Source: Paraphoma chrysanthemicola (lineage: Eukaryota; Ascomycota; Dothideomycetes; Pleosporales; Phaeosphaeriaceae). From it: 64,000 bases of DNA. Shown here in pieces: positions 21,468 through 33,754 of this stretch. The translations under genes and the position numbers were made by a program. The notes beneath the pieces were generated by a model. That model was not told where the DNA came from, did not search any database, and was given only the letters and a program-made list of their open reading frames with translations. The DNA is taken from NCBI GenBank assembly GCA_020744225.1, contig JAGMWG010000018.1, forward strand, positions 496,001 through 560,000, read 5' to 3'. Each line of letters opens with the position of its first letter. The first letter of the stretch is position 1.

Positions 21468-23347
21468 ATGATGAACACAAAGTCACGCCGAAGTACTGCC
21501 AAGGTCAAGACGGGCTGCAAGACGTGCAAGTACGTGTAATTCTCGTTTTGGAAACTTGGGTAATCATAGAGCCCCGCGATGAGTGGGATATTAATTTATA
21601 TCTAGGATCCGACGCGTCAAATGCGATGAAAATAAACCCAGCTGCCTGAGGTTTGGACGCCCGGAAAGCGCGAAGCGTGTCGACACGTACACTAGCTAAC
21701 TACCTCTGCTAGATGTACTAGCACCGGCCGCCAGTGTGATGGCTACCCCTCTCCTAAAAAGGACTATGGAGTGCAAGTATGGCAAGCCAACCAATTAGAA
21801 AGTCTGGGAAAGGCTGTTTCCGCGTATTCCGGATTTGGAAGTGGCATCCATTACCTTGAATTCTACCACCATTGCGCACGACCACGCTTATCTACCGCCT
21901 TCGACAATGAGTTCTGGTCGCGAATCACGCTTCAGATGGCCCTCTCAGAGCCGTCTGTTCGCCATGCTTTGATTGCTCTCGGCTATCTGCATAGTACCGA
22001 GACTGGAAGTATGCGACATGCTCGCTCGCGGTTCGCCGGTCATCATGAAAGCAAAATCCTGTTGTTCCATTACAACAAGGCTGTACGCAGTCTCGTCGAT
22101 CGAATCAGTGAGACAAGTTACTCGCCTGAGATCGGGCTTGTCACATGCCTTCTCTTCGTTTGCATGGAGTATCTTCGTGGCAACTACCACACTGCTTTTC
22201 AACATCTGACAAATGGCTACAAGATCATTTCCGAGTATCAGAAGAAGCAACAGCTGAGTCGGAGAACTCTCAGTTCCACACAGAGTTCTCCCCCGTCAAA
22301 CACGCCGATACCGACGACGTTCTTTCCTAGTGCAGTCATTGACGACGATCTCCGACCCATCTTTGTCCGCGCTGTAGCATCTGCGCTGATGTATGGCGTT
22401 GAGGTTGACACGACGCTGGATATACCCAAGCCTTCTCTGGAGTACTATCAGCACCTCCATATCAAGAGCGTTCGCGAAGCCCAATTGTCCGCTTTCGAGC
22501 TTCGTAACCAGGCCATCCTGACGATTCGGAATCTGAGTCGCAGGATTTTCCACGATTGCGAACATCCTCTCACACCACAGGAGCGTGCAGAGCAGGTCTT
22601 GGTACTTCAATGTCAGCGTAGTTGGCTGTCAGCTCTCGAAGCGTATACCAAAATACAGCAGCTATCGACCGCAGATCACTTGACTATAAGCGGGTTGATG
22701 ACGCACTATTATGCGACCCATATTTGGGTAGCTTGCGCTCACGAGGTTCGCCAGTCTCCATTCGACGATCATCTCGAAGGCTTCCAGGAGATACTGAAGC
22801 ACGCTCTGCTCATCCTCGACTCATGTAAAGATCTCGATACAGATCAGCCTACAGCAAGATTTACTTTCGAGATATCACTTATTCCAGCCCTTTATTTTGT
22901 CGCAACTCGCTGTCGATGCCCGACGACACGTCGCCAAGCCCTGGAGCTGCTATCGCGCAATCCGCCGCGCGAAGGTCTATGGGACGCGGAGCAGCACGTC
23001 GTTGTGACTAGACGTGTCATCGAGATTGAGGAAGAAGAGGTGGATTCCACAACTGGGTGGCCAGTCGAGAGAACCAGGCTTTGGAGTAGCGTTATCGATG
23101 CAAACATGGACCAGAATGGTGGCTTCTGGGCTTACTTTTTGCCAAGCTGCTGGGTGCATGAAAAGACTGCTGATGGGAAGCAAAAGCTGCGCCAGGAGTT
23201 TTTCGTTATGTAAGTCAGCGACGCACGTCAAGGCTTTGATTGAGTGCTGATGAGTTCAGTTCCGATTCGCCTCCAGCGGTGCCGCCAACTCCTCCAGCCT
23301 CACCATTCGACAGGACTTCGCGGCGCATGCTTGGTCCTTGCGTATGA
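21468..23347 (+). CDS. Zn2Cys6 transcription factor
   Basis: Exons 21468-21529, 21606-21650, 21713-23209 and 23260-23347 form the model. The first three exons assemble a complete zinc binuclear cluster: CKTCK, IRRVKCDENKPSC, LRCTSTGRQC, with six cysteines in the expected spacing and the basic IRRVKCD segment. A fungal-specific middle region follows (LEFYHHCARPRLST, MALSEPSVRHALIALGYLHS, LLFVCMEYLRGNYHTAFQHL), typical of this class of nuclear regulators. The last intron (GTAAGT...TTCAG) replaces a TAA immediately after FFVM with a Pro-rich tail (SPPAVPPTPPASP). Without splicing the protein would end at 23213. The ATG at 21468 is directly followed by a second ATG. The target genes are unknown. 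Confidence 0.9.
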
Positions 23348-23593
23348 CAACAGTCGACTCGGTCGGGGCTGGCTGCTAAAGGGCGTGGAAGGTGTTGCCG
23401 AGATACACAGAAGGAGTGGCTGTGGACCACAGCTCACCGCGCTTCCTTCCATGTGCTTACATTAAGGTCAAACTCGGGTGGACATGCCACTGCCACCCAC
23501 CTGACCACAACAATATTCGTCTTCCACATCACGCCTAGCATTCGATATCGCACTGTCGCCTAATTGTATTCGTACGGACACCCGCTCATCGCC

Positions 23594-24216
23594 ATGTTCA
23601 ATGAACGTTACGTCCCGAAGCTCCGTGACCACGTATCAAAGATACTGTTCGAGCTCCCAAATAATGCAACCCCGCTCGAGACGCAGCATTTTTTAGGTGC
23701 GTGTGGGTATCGCTCAATTCTCGTCCGCCTCGTTGACACGGTAGTCCAGACAATATCGACTATCTGCTCACAGAATCCGAGTTTCGCCAGACCAAACCTT
23801 GGGGACTAGTTCCGAGATTGCCCGAGGTCCCCATTTTTGATGGCCACAACGCTCAATGCTTTCATAAATTTGAATTAGAGATCCTGAATCTTGCCGAGAA
23901 GGAGGAGGCGGCCACTCACATGGCGGGTTATCGCGCGCGGATACTGGTCGCACGGGACGTCACGTTTGAAGGTCAGCCGATGGGAACAGAGGCCGACGCA
24001 TTGAACGATCTATACACCGAGGTGGAGCGTATTGCGGAGACGTACCGAGAGGCTCGGCGACTTCGTTACGAGCAGGCATCGAAAAAGAAGCCAACAACCC
24101 ATGCTGAAAGGGTGCAAGCATTCCTTCGAGACAAGATGGAGGCACATTATCGAGAAAAGGAGCAGAGGGCAGCACAGGAGCGGGAGTTGATTCGAAACGC
24201 AAAGAGGACTGGCTAG
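23594..24216 (+). CDS. small orphan protein, two exons
   Basis: Exons 23594-23696 and 23774-24216 join in phase (donor GTGCGT, acceptor CACAG) to give 181 residues. The junction removes a stop that would otherwise follow FARPNLGD. The protein is mostly alpha-helical, with a basic first helix (ERYVPKLRDHVSKILFEL) and a charged C-terminal half (REARRLRYEQASKKK, MEAHYREKEQRAAQERELI). No domain is recognised. No clear signal peptide or membrane helix is seen. It borders the gene-poor region to the right. Confidence 0.62.
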
Positions 24217-25992
24217 GAGCATGTAATTGCACGCTACAACACTAGTCAATCTTCGCTTGTAATATCCTCGCTGTCCTTGCAATACTGGTTCTTTAGCTCT
24301 CGGGAATAAAATTCTGAATGCTGTGACACGAATTATGCGCTTTTATTCGTTAGTGGTTATGCGGATCAGCAAATATGGCTAATAATGCGTGATATGCGAG
24401 ATTGTTATATCTCTCAGCTAATACAACATTTCTTCTCGTTATTTATCCACAACGCCTAAGCATATCGCTCTAAAATCTCTAAGCAAGCCTCCAAATTATG
24501 ATACATCAAGAAAATTTTAAGGAGCCTACAAAAGAGGAAATAGAGGCGTTTCGACAGAAAGCAAGACTGTGCTAAAAAACACAAAACATTTTAAAATCTG
24601 TGCACGCTAACAGAGATCGCGCAAAGAGGACAAGAGATCTTTGCAGAAGCTTATCATGCTGAAAAGTTCCTCTCAGAATTCACTATGATTTATGAACCTT
24701 ACGATCTTGTGTGGCCTGACGAGGACCAATGTCCGGGTTGGGGTCGTCCTATCGCTAAAGAAGAATTTGGTCATGATACCGGAGCTTGTTTGGAAGCAGT
24801 CATAGCGCTTCCGAACTTTTTACGCCGTGTGACGGTTCCAACTCGCTTGAGGGCAGCCATTGGTCTGCCAGGCGGAGGAGGAGTAAGCCTCTCCATTTAT
24901 CGTCCTACAGTACTGCTTGATCAACGGTATGAGATAGACGACGGGGCATCCGAGTACCCCGAAATGGGAATGCCAAGCCGATCACGAGTTCATCCTGGAA
25001 GCGGGCGACATGTTCGGCGTCAGTACTTCGCTTCTCTCTATACTGGAAGCGGGCGAAGAGAAAAGGAATCGAAGTGCTAGAAGCTTCGTTAACTTTATAT
25101 TATCAGAGCTTGAGTCTGTGCTGAAGAGGATTAATCCTTTCCTAGGTATCGTCTGGGATAACCTCCATCTCTTCGGTATCAGCCATTAGGCCTCAGCGGC
25201 TACGATTGTCTATTGGGACATATGTGTTCGTCAAGCCGAGTGGCCTTCTGGTCTGTGTATCACCCACGACTTATCTCGCTGCCCTCTTCTAGGATACTAT
25301 TATCGGGAGGACAAATTTTACATGGGCATTGCTATCTCCAAGAAGCAAGCAGTTCGGGATGCCAAAGCCATTTTCGCTATCAAGTAGGAGATTCCTTTTC
25401 TCGTCTATCGAGCGGGAACTCGTCCACCTACAGCCATGTGGCCAGCACACGTCATCCCAAGAGCAAATATGTGGAGTCGTTTGTGGGGTCCAAAGTCTAT
25501 GCTGACTTTGATCGAGGAGTCTCCGAATTTTCCTATGCTGACGAAATTCGGTCTGTGGCATGGTACAGAAGACAGTAACGTGCCTTTTGAACAAACGTTG
25601 ACAGCTAGAGATATCTTTTGTCGCAAAGCCCAGAGGTAGCTGTATATCTCGAGGAAGGCAAACCGCATGCTTGGGATTACGAAGAATCTCTCACGCCAGA
25701 GAAGCGAGAATTTTTGAATAAGCACGGAGCTACAGCTAGCAACAGCCCCGAGATTGTTTACCTCAGGTGTTAGACTGTTATCTTTCATGGCCATATTTCC
25801 CACTTTCAGGACCCCGAAATATTGCGTGCATTAAGTCAAGACCTGAGTCTGCTCATTTGTGGAGGCAGATCGACCGACATCATGTTCGGGGTCCAGCGCC
25901 ACTAGCGCACAAGTTATGATGGCAAGCTGGGCCGTGCGGCACTTCGATCATCCCCACCTAACTACACTAGTCCTAATAAAACGCCCAATACC
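24217..25992. other. AT-rich gene-poor region
   Basis: The stretch 24240-24680 is strongly AT-rich with many stops in all frames, as in degraded mobile-element DNA. A coding relic follows and is listed separately. No terminal repeats or transposase motifs could be identified. Confidence 0.45.
24685..25760 (+). pseudogene. decayed coding relic of unknown type
   Basis: Protein-like plus-strand segments follow one another in shifting frames: 24685-25080 (EPYDLVWPDEDQCPGWGRPI, ACLEAVIALPNFLRRVTVPT), a stretch near 25120-25200 reading like NPFLGIVWDNLHLFG, then 25436-25760 (SLTPEKREFLNKHGATA). Frame changes and stops between them make this a pseudogene. It could be a relic of a mobile element or of a lineage-specific gene. 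I do not recognise the family. Confidence 0.35.
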
Positions 25993-26357
25993 ATGTATCA
26001 TCTACCGCGTGGGGCTACGAAGGAACAAGCCTTTTCAGCCTCAGGTCTCTCGTATTTCGAATGGAAAAAACTCATAGTGAGTTGGCGCTCATTCTCGAGT
26101 GATCATTTCACCTTTGACTCATTGTGCAGGAATTCGCGAAAGACGAATCTGACATTTGTGTTGATGCACATCCCGGTACACAATGGCGCGCATATAGCGC
26201 ATCAGAACAACAAAACATCACCAACAAGATCAACGAGAAACTTGATGAAAATGGGATTAAACCTGTAGGAGAGGACATAATTGCCTGGAAGATGCACATT
26301 CTTGTCAGAGATGGCTTGGCTAAGAAAAAGAATGGGAAAGAAAAGGCCAGTAAGTAA
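25993..26357 (+). CDS. possible small orphan gene
   Basis: Two exons, 25993-26076 and 26130-26357, are joined in phase by a 53-nt GTGAGT...TGCAG intron and give about 103 residues. The protein is hydrophilic and helical (FEWKKLI, then EFAKDESDICVDAHPG, SEQQNITNKINEKLDENGI, EDIIAWKMHILVRDGL) and ends in a Lys-rich tail. The good splice signals argue for a real gene, while its place inside a decayed region argues for a relic. The reading frame stays open somewhat upstream of the ATG, so the 5' end may be incomplete. Confidence 0.42.
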
Positions 26358-27570
26358 CATGTCCCCCAAATGGATAATTCTAATGCTGATTTTACGACGA
26401 CGGCACTGGGTCTACAACTTCTAATAGATCTGGTGCCGATAAACGTGCTTCGCAGTCCTCGATCCGTCCTTTCGATCCTATTCGAGACGTTTGATCGCTT
26501 TGACGAGGGGGCTAGTAGCTTTGCAAATAGGCAACGAAGGACCCAAGTAGCATACGCGGAGTGATGGATATGTAGGGTATCGGAGTCGCGGGCGTACTGG
26601 AAGAGGTCAAATTGGAGCATAATCGGACGGCATCAGCCTCTTCGCGATTCGAAAAGATCCCGCCGTTACAAGAACATGCTAATAGATCTTAAGCCCGTGC
26701 AATCAAGTAACCGCAAAAGGACCTGCTTACCTGGATTCGCGATTGCACCACATCCCAGTTGATGACTTTCGAGAGAAGTGCCTCCCGTGACAAGTCGTTC
26801 TAACAGCCAGACCGTACGAAAGCTGTCTAAATACTGTAATCATTAACACACAGCATGTGGCAGCTCACACCAGTGCCAACGGTGGGCCCAGTGATGCGCG
26901 CTAGGCAATACATGCTAGGTAGGCAATGCACGCTAATGCGCGCGGCAATGCACACTAATGGACGTGGCTATGTACGCCAAAGTAAAAGGTAATGGTACGT
27001 CAAGAGTACATGGCAACGGTATTTTAAAGCATCTTACGGTGCATGCTCGATGTTAAATGACTCTATTCGGGAAAGGATAGTCGCGCTTGTCTAAGATACA
27101 TGGGTAGTGTCTCGAAGAAAGATCGAAGACAGACTTCTCTCTTGCCATCATATCTGCTAACACCATTCCATAGGACTGGCCGTCTGGAGTCTGATGTTCA
27201 CGAGTAAAGCCAACTTGCGTATTGGGTCGTTCTAAGATCCGAAAGCGGCTCGATGCAAAATCATCGAGCGACTGCCGGTAAGACTCAATGTGCAGCTGCC
27301 TCACCTTCACCTGTACTATCTCTCCGTGAGCTATCATCAAACGCAGGCTCCAACTCCAATCAATATTACTACACATGGTGAGAGAAGATGTCACGCTGCC
27401 TTAGATTTCCGCAGTTTGCGATCTATCGCTCACCTCACGATACTGTGCGATACCGTGTTTAACATGGCCCATCACCTGAACGCCGCCGTCGTCCTTCGAT
27501 CAGCAACCCAGACCCAATAGACGTCACGAAGAGCTTACTCCAGGCTTTACAACCACCGATCAAGTCCAAG
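26358..27570. other. gene-poor region with minisatellite
   Basis: No supported gene is seen. A minus-strand frame at 27053-27394 has no recognisable motif. A degenerate tandem repeat lies at 26893-27021 and is listed separately. Confidence 0.4.
26893..27021. repeat. degenerate minisatellite, about 18-24 bp unit
   Basis: About six successive units share the pattern CGCTAAxG...GGCAATGCA: variants include CTAGGCAATACATGCTAGG, GGCAATGCACGCTAATGCG, GGCAATGCACACTAATGG, GGCTATGTACGCCAAAG and GGTAATGGTACGTCAAGAG. Unit length drifts from 18 to 24 bp and the copies decay from left to right. Confidence 0.6.
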
Positions 27571-28267
27571 ATGTCGTTCGCAATTCTGCCCACCATCCCC
27601 GAGGAAGCGAAGTTGCGCATGCACCTCAAAGACACGCTGGAAGACCTGCCCAACAACCTCCCTCGATACAATGAGCCACGCCTCCTCGGTATGCTTCCGT
27701 ATCTTGTATGGCCACAGCTGCTAACGCAATACAGATGATCTCACTTTCCTCCTCCGCAGCCCACTCTTCCTCTACACCATTTCTCCACGCCTAATTAAGC
27801 CTGCTACTCGCGGCACACCCGAACCTCTCACTCCCACATCCATGGCCTCCGACGCCGAGTTCGACAAGCCAGGCTCCGCATTCGACGTCTCGTATCTGGA
27901 GATTCGCATCAAGTGGGAAGACGACAGCTGGGCCGCGCAACTTGTCTACGGCGATAACGTGTTACTCGAAGGCCGGCAATTGGACGTTGAGCAGGAGCTT
28001 GGGTTTATGCAGAGTTTCTGGTGGTTTTGCGAGGAAGCGATTTTCCTAGCATATGAGTTCAAGGCGAGGGAGGATGCGGCGAAGGTGACAAGAAGTGAAA
28101 AGGTGGGCACGGGGGGAAAGTCGCGAGAGGGAAGGATCGCAAGTGGTGCGGATGGATGGGTAGCGCCGAGAAGGAGTAAGACGGGTGAGAAGAGGCGGTC
28201 TCTGAAGTTGAAAATTCGGTTCAAGGATACTGTAAGGGGACCGGCGGGGGTGTGGAGGGTATGGTGA
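27571..28267 (+). CDS. orphan protein, two exons
   Basis: Exons 27571-27688 and 27735-28267 (46-nt intron, GTATGC...ACAG) give about 216 residues. The N-terminal part is MSFAILPTIPEEAKLRMHLK. The middle is an ordered mixed region (TFLLRSPLFLYTISPRLI, VSYLEIRIKWEDDSWAAQLV, SFWWFCEEAIFLAYEFKARE). The last 60 residues are basic and Gly/Ser-rich. No known domain is recognised. The consistent splice signals and absence of stops suggest an intact gene despite the decayed surroundings. Confidence 0.62.
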
Positions 28268-31200
28268 TATTGAGGGTTCTGAGGATGATAGGTGATAGGC
28301 GCGCTGGATTCATTACCAAGGTGATTCATGCTTTTGAAGTGTCCTGCTCGTCAAAGGAGTGGCTGACAGTAGAATTCACATGGCCAAAATTGCGTTACGA
28401 AGGACGCTGGGATGCTATCAGCAATTCATAATAATTTGTACTCGATCGAATGTCTACCGTGTCGGCTAATTTGCTTCTCTACACGGGACGGCGTTTCATC
28501 AGAGGTAGTCAGGCACACGGGTTATAATGCTAATTTGCTCAGCTGCGATGTTGATCTTGTATCTTCCATGAGCATAAGTAATACGCGCCAGTAGGTGTCA
28601 CTCACATCCTAGAAATTACTATTTGAGATGCGCGCATCGCAAATAGGGACAAGTGCTGTTAGATCTTGACATAGTTGGTGAATAATGTAACTAGAATGTC
28701 TACAGGACGCTATGGGGTGCGATTCTTAACCTTGGATTTGCACGAGGGCATCCAGCAATGTTCTTTTGCCTTTTGTTCAGCCTTGAACCTCCACTTGTTC
28801 TCTGCAGTCCGCTACATTGCAGCCGCCCTCCTCAAAGCCCTATCTTCTTTTGCCTTTCGAAGGGCCTGCATAGCAAGTTCGTTGTCTAATAAGACCACTG
28901 CTTCAGTTAGGTCTGCCTTAGACTGCTCAAAAGCAAATTGGACCCTTTCTTGATCTCCAGTAACCTGCGCATCGTGCTCTCTGTTGGCCTCTAGCTCATC
29001 GATATTCTCTAGGATGACTGTGGCTGCAGCCCTATCTTGGGCTAGCTCAGCTTTCTCCTGATCACGCAGTGGCTTCATGGACTGCTCACGTAGCGGAGAC
29101 AGTGCTTGCGGAGAAAGAGCAAGCAGAATCACTGGCGGCACGAGCCGCAGTGGTCGCCGCGTTGACGGTCATGTATGCTTGTTATGCGCATACTGCGGAG
29201 GCTCCTCACCAGAAGACCACCCTAGATCTATTAAGCCAGGTATGCACCTAATGGCATCTGGGCAGGAACATGGCTTACAGCCATCTTGATGAGCTTTTCG
29301 TGCAGTGTTCCGGCCTGTGGTTTCTATGATGAAGTCCCCCGTTTTCGAAAGAATGACTGACGAAACAAGGCACATGCCCGAGACTGCATTTAGAGACCGC
29401 TGGAAGGATAACTGAAAATGACTCGGACAAGCACGAACCGTCTTTGAATATCTGCGTTCTGACAGCATCGATGAGCCACTCCCGAAAGCCCTTGAGCACA
29501 CCCAACATACTGTACAACACCTGACAGAACGTTGAACGCTTCCTGGCTACAATATTATTTATCCATCGTAGGTCTGACAGCACGCGAGTTAATTCACGAA
29601 GAACTCAATCCGAAGTACAAAGTAATTGTTACTAGTGTACATGGAAGGATGTGGTACTGCCTCTCAACGGCATACAGAACCTGCACCAATGCAGCATGGT
29701 TTCAATGTCCATATCAATGAGGCAATTTAGTACTCATAGTCTTTATTGTCTTCAACTACCCGCACATCTTGGTGGTCTTGACCGGTGCCGGGACTACCAT
29801 TTCCAGTGGAGGGGGCGCAGGTTTACCAAAGAGAACTGATGAATTAGCTAGGCCTCATCTATGGACCAATACTCACGGATAATATTCCTTTGCGCAGGAG
29901 TATATTCTTGACGAGGCATCTTTGTGGCTACTCGCGAGAGCCAGATGTGCGGAGTAGATCGAGGGAGTAGATAAAGAGATATATCGGAATCATGAAGTAA
30001 CAAACGGAGCGATCGTGCGAGTGAAGGTGAGTGTAAAGCTGTCTTAACTATTATGCTACACTTTGTGAACATCTACGAAGAGGGAGGTTGCTATGTTGAA
30101 GAAAGCTTGCGTTGTTTGACCAGCAAAGCCTGGTGGTCAAGATGCGCCGATTTACATACCCTCCATGAGTGCAAATGCGCGATTTTATACCATAGCGCAC
30201 CCTAGAACCCCAAATGAATGTTGTTAATTATTTACCTTAACATCGACACGAGCTTAAGATCATGCATTTGCACGAGTTTAACCACGGTAGCATTTGTGCA
30301 ATTGCAGTGCTTGCCAAAAAGTGCGTGAGCCTGGCTGAACCGACAATTCCTACATCGCGCCATACCCGAAGTGAAATTTCAAATCGAGCCAAGCACGGAC
30401 GAGCACACTCATTAACACGTCAGAATGTTGATGTTTTGCCAAAATGTTGTGATGTTGGGTGCAAACAATGCAAACGGCTAAGCCGCGTCACCCGGCCCAA
30501 CCACCCCAATTCCCCACCACGCTCACCGCAAATTTGTCTCACTCCCGGACTTTTCCCGACAGGCAGCCTCATAATCACGTTTTTTACTAGCGTGCCAAGC
30601 CCTCCAGCCAGTACTTAAACTCGTCGTCCCTCGCCCTCCTCTTTCTTTCTTTAGCTCTCTTTGCCTTTTGGCTTAGATCAAGTGTAGTATCTGTTCTTTT
30701 CAGTTTAATCTCTGAAACGAGACTACGGTCTCATTCAAGATTATTCTTATTTTTGGACCTCGTCGACGGCTCCCTGGGCTTGCTCATAGTCGTCGTCACA
30801 GTGTCGCTCCTATCGCACTATCTGGAGTGTACGCGACTTTTTCATTGAGATGTCTGGCTTGCCAGATGCTTGAGGAAGAAGGTGTTGGCTTTGCTTGGGT
30901 TGTATCGACCTATGAAGCGATGTTTCGTGGATCCAGATTTTGGGTGGCTGGATATGTGCGATTGACAAATTTTACATGCTAAGCGAAGACCTCGAGACCG
31001 ATGGGTAGTTGAAGCACGGGCTGCGGCCATAGAATTCAGTTTGTCTGACCTCTGTCATAAGCTGAGGATTTGCAGGTCATGTTGTCTGAAGCGCTGAGTG
31101 TCAATGACTTTGTGATGCTTTCCTACTGTCTGCCCATTTGATGGAGCACCACGCAGCTTCGTAGGAAAAAGCCTGGCCACAGTAAACCTATGTAACTGTA

Positions 31201-31407
31201 ACTACGCCAGACTCACTGGTGTCTAACCCCATAGAACTATAATTGAGCCTGCAGAGCCCTGGTTGTGCCTATTATCGTCGCGACTTGTGTGCATCATGAC
31301 TGAATTTTCGCGGTGCTTGCAACGAACAAACAAACATTGACACCGCCTCAACGACATCTACTCTACTTTTCGTGATATTCGCAGGAACTCATACAACTCT
31401 TACCAGT
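28268..31407. other. 3.1-kb gene-poor region
   Basis: No firm gene is seen. A 110-codon minus-strand frame (28812-29141) encodes a helical Glu/Ala/Arg/Gln-rich stretch that may be a gene relic. A patch near 30840-31060 has protein-like reading on either strand. The short palindrome GAGACTACGGTCTC is present near 30720. The right end is the promoter of translin. Confidence 0.4.
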
Positions 31408-32430
31408 ATGACCGGCGTCAATCCAGCCATCTTCCAGGACCTTCAGGCGCGCATCGATGAGGATGCCGCGGTTCGAGATGTGAGAGGTCGCCCCGCTGCG
31501 GGACACGTGAACACGCACTCACTACGCGACAGGAACTCAAAGACATAATCCAGGCGCTCGAGAAGCAGAGTACGTGACCTAAGAACAGTGACATAGCAAA
31601 GCTGATACCGTGCAGACCGCAATGTCTCGTTCGTGCTCTCAAGAGCGCATTCGACGCCCGTCACAGACCGTGAGATCCATCCTACTCAGCGCGCAAACAT
31701 CAACTCATCGAAATCGCAGTACCCGAAGTCCTTAATGCCGCAAAAGAGCCCATCGAGAAGGTCGTGGAGACGGTAGGCAAGCTGTCGCAAGCTGCGTCAA
31801 AGATGCCCTACTACAAGTTCAACAACATGTGGAGCCGACAGGTCCAAGGAGCTGTACGTATCGCACCGTTTTACATGACACAAGTACCAGCCTGACAGAC
31901 TCGCAGGTCGAGGGACTACTGTTCTGGGGCTGGCTTGGAGGCTACAAGTACGAGGGCGGCGCCGTCAAGTGCGGCCAGCTTCTAACGATTGAAGATCTGG
32001 GCGAGATCTTGCACAGTATGCGCTTATATCACAAGTCTTCGAGGCATGGCACTAACGGAGAGCAGTCCCCGTCAATCTCAAAGACCGTGATGAATTCCAT
32101 CTGTCACTCGAAGAGTACCTGCAGTCGCTGATTTCGCTCGTTGAAGAGCTGGTACGCCAACGACTCATCACATCTAGACACGTTCTCTAACGCTGCCAAC
32201 AGACGCGACTCGCCCGTAATGCTGTCACGCTCGGAGATTATGAGCGTCCGCTTCTCATCAATCAGTTCGTCAAGGACTTGCATGCTGGCTTCCAGATTCT
32301 CAACCTCAAGAATGATAGCTTGCGCCGTCGCAGTGATGGGCTGAAGTATAGGGTCAAGGATGTGGAGGATGTGGTGTATGACTTGTCGCTGAGGAACCTA
32401 GTTCCTAAAAAGGAGGGCTCGACGCAATGA
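31408..32430 (+). CDS. translin, seven exons
   Basis: Exons 31408-31479, 31533-31569, 31616-31669, 31720-31853, 31907-32015, 32066-32151 and 32203-32430 give 239 residues, close to the usual translin length. Family segments are clear: LLTIEDLGEILHIPVNL after joining, FHLSLEEYLQSLISLVEEL, ARNAVTLGDYERPLLINQFV and LRRRSDGLKYRVKDVEDVVY. Translin forms octameric nucleic-acid-binding shells and, with TRAX, the C3PO endoribonuclease involved in RNA processing. Translin itself lacks catalytic residues and its partner TRAX is not in this window. The high exon number is conserved-gene-like. The start ATG is the first in frame. Confidence 0.93.
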
Positions 32431-32841
32431 GCAGGCCTGGTCATCGCGATGAGAGTCAACGATGGGACACAAGCAGCTTGGACAGGCTGCGGTTTTGGAG
32501 GTTCACAACAACGAGACCATATCACCATATTGCCATATCAGAATATCCAATGTAGCCTCACTAAAGAGTACAATGAATTCATCAGTGTTTTTTTCCCGTC
32601 GAAGGTGATGCTCATGAAGGTGCTCAGCTCGGTCAAGGCTCGGTCGCGAATCCCGCATGCACGGACACCATCTCCCATCCAAACTTTGCGATTCGCGACA
32701 TCCACAACGCGCAACACCAGCATCGTCACCGGCCAGGTGCCATCCACACTCCTTCACATCTCTCTCGCAACTACAGCGCACCCAATTGAGAACCACGCAC
32801 CATCATACCGCTCTCCGCGCCATCCGTATCCCACCGCAACA
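32431..32841. other. intergenic
   Basis: This spacer lies between translin and the GPI11-like gene, both on the plus strand. The reading frame of the latter stays open upstream to 32449, but the ATG at 32842 starts the conserved protein. Confidence 0.4.
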
Positions 32842-33754
32842 ATGTCCAAAGTCACCATTGACGCCTCCGCCCTCAAACCCAAACCCACCACCGCGGCGCC
32901 CATCTCCCCTCTCCCCAATGACATTGCTCGCACATACACGCACATTCACCCGCTCATTATCTTGTCGCTCTACGCATATAAATTCCCGTCGATTGTCGCC
33001 GACCCAGTGCCGGCGCTGACCAGCATCCTCGCGCCGCTGGCTGTGCTGCAAATCGCATTTGTCGCGCTATGCCTACCGCCGACGGGCGAAACGCCCAAGG
33101 TCAGGAAAGTGAAGCCAGGGGAGAAGAAGAGACATGTGCCGGGACGGGTAGAGAGTGGGGTGAATGGGAGCATTGTGGTATGTTTGGACACCTAGGACAT
33201 TATCTATCACATCCGTTTGTGAGAGATAGGGTTCATAATATTGGATTGGCTAACGTGACTGTAATATAGCCCGCATTCCTCTCCCTCATCCTCACTGCGC
33301 TCGCCGCGACGCCGCTGTTGACAGCTACACTGGTCCTCTTCGGCGCGCCGGCCACGACGCATCATCTCCACACGCTACTTTGTGGCGCGCACATTGCGCT
33401 GCTGAGCACTGTGCCGCTGGTGTACGTGCACGGCGTCAACGGCGAGACGTGGAGGCAGATCGTCGCATTGCTGCTGCCCATCGATGAGGTGTATGGGGGT
33501 TTGCTTGGAACGTTTTTGGGAGCGTGGTTGGGCGCGATTCCGATTCCGTTGGACTGGTACGTACGATTTAAGATTCACATGGCGTTTGGTTTGGACGAGA
33601 AAATATAATTGCGAGAGCGGTGCTAATGTTCTACAGGGACCGCGAATGGCAGAAATGGCCCGTCACAATCGTCACAGGCGCGTACATTGGGTATGCGGTG
33701 GGAAAGCTACTCGGTGGTACATTGTTGAAGGGCAAAAAGATCATGTTCGCGTGA
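32842..33754 (+). CDS. GPI11: GPI-anchor biosynthesis protein Gpi11/PIG-F
   Basis: Exons 32842-33177, 33270-33556 and 33637-33754 give 246 residues, typical for Gpi11/PIG-F. The diagnostic C-terminal block LGAWLGAIPIPLDWDREWQK continues into WPVTIVTGAYIGYAVGK. Several membrane helices are visible (PLIILSLYAYKF, LAVLQIAFVALCL, PAFLSLILTALAA, LLCGAHIALLSTVPLVYVHG). In the ER this protein partners the ethanolamine-phosphate transferases that add ethanolamine phosphate to the GPI glycan, allowing transfer to proteins. The N-terminal 25 residues are hydrophilic. The short second intron lies inside the conserved LDW codon. Confidence 0.93.

Noticed and set aside
26108..26620. 170-codon minus-strand frame opposite the small orphan gene
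   Set aside because: It is hydrophobic low-complexity sequence opposite a better-supported spliced plus-strand gene.
30840..31060. Possible small gene near 30.9 kb
   Set aside because: Both strands read protein-like for a short stretch, but no frame gives a start, stop and splice sites that agree.
32449..32841. Upstream extension of the GPI11 frame
   Set aside because: The extra 131 residues are low-complexity and not part of the conserved family, which starts at the ATG at 32842.
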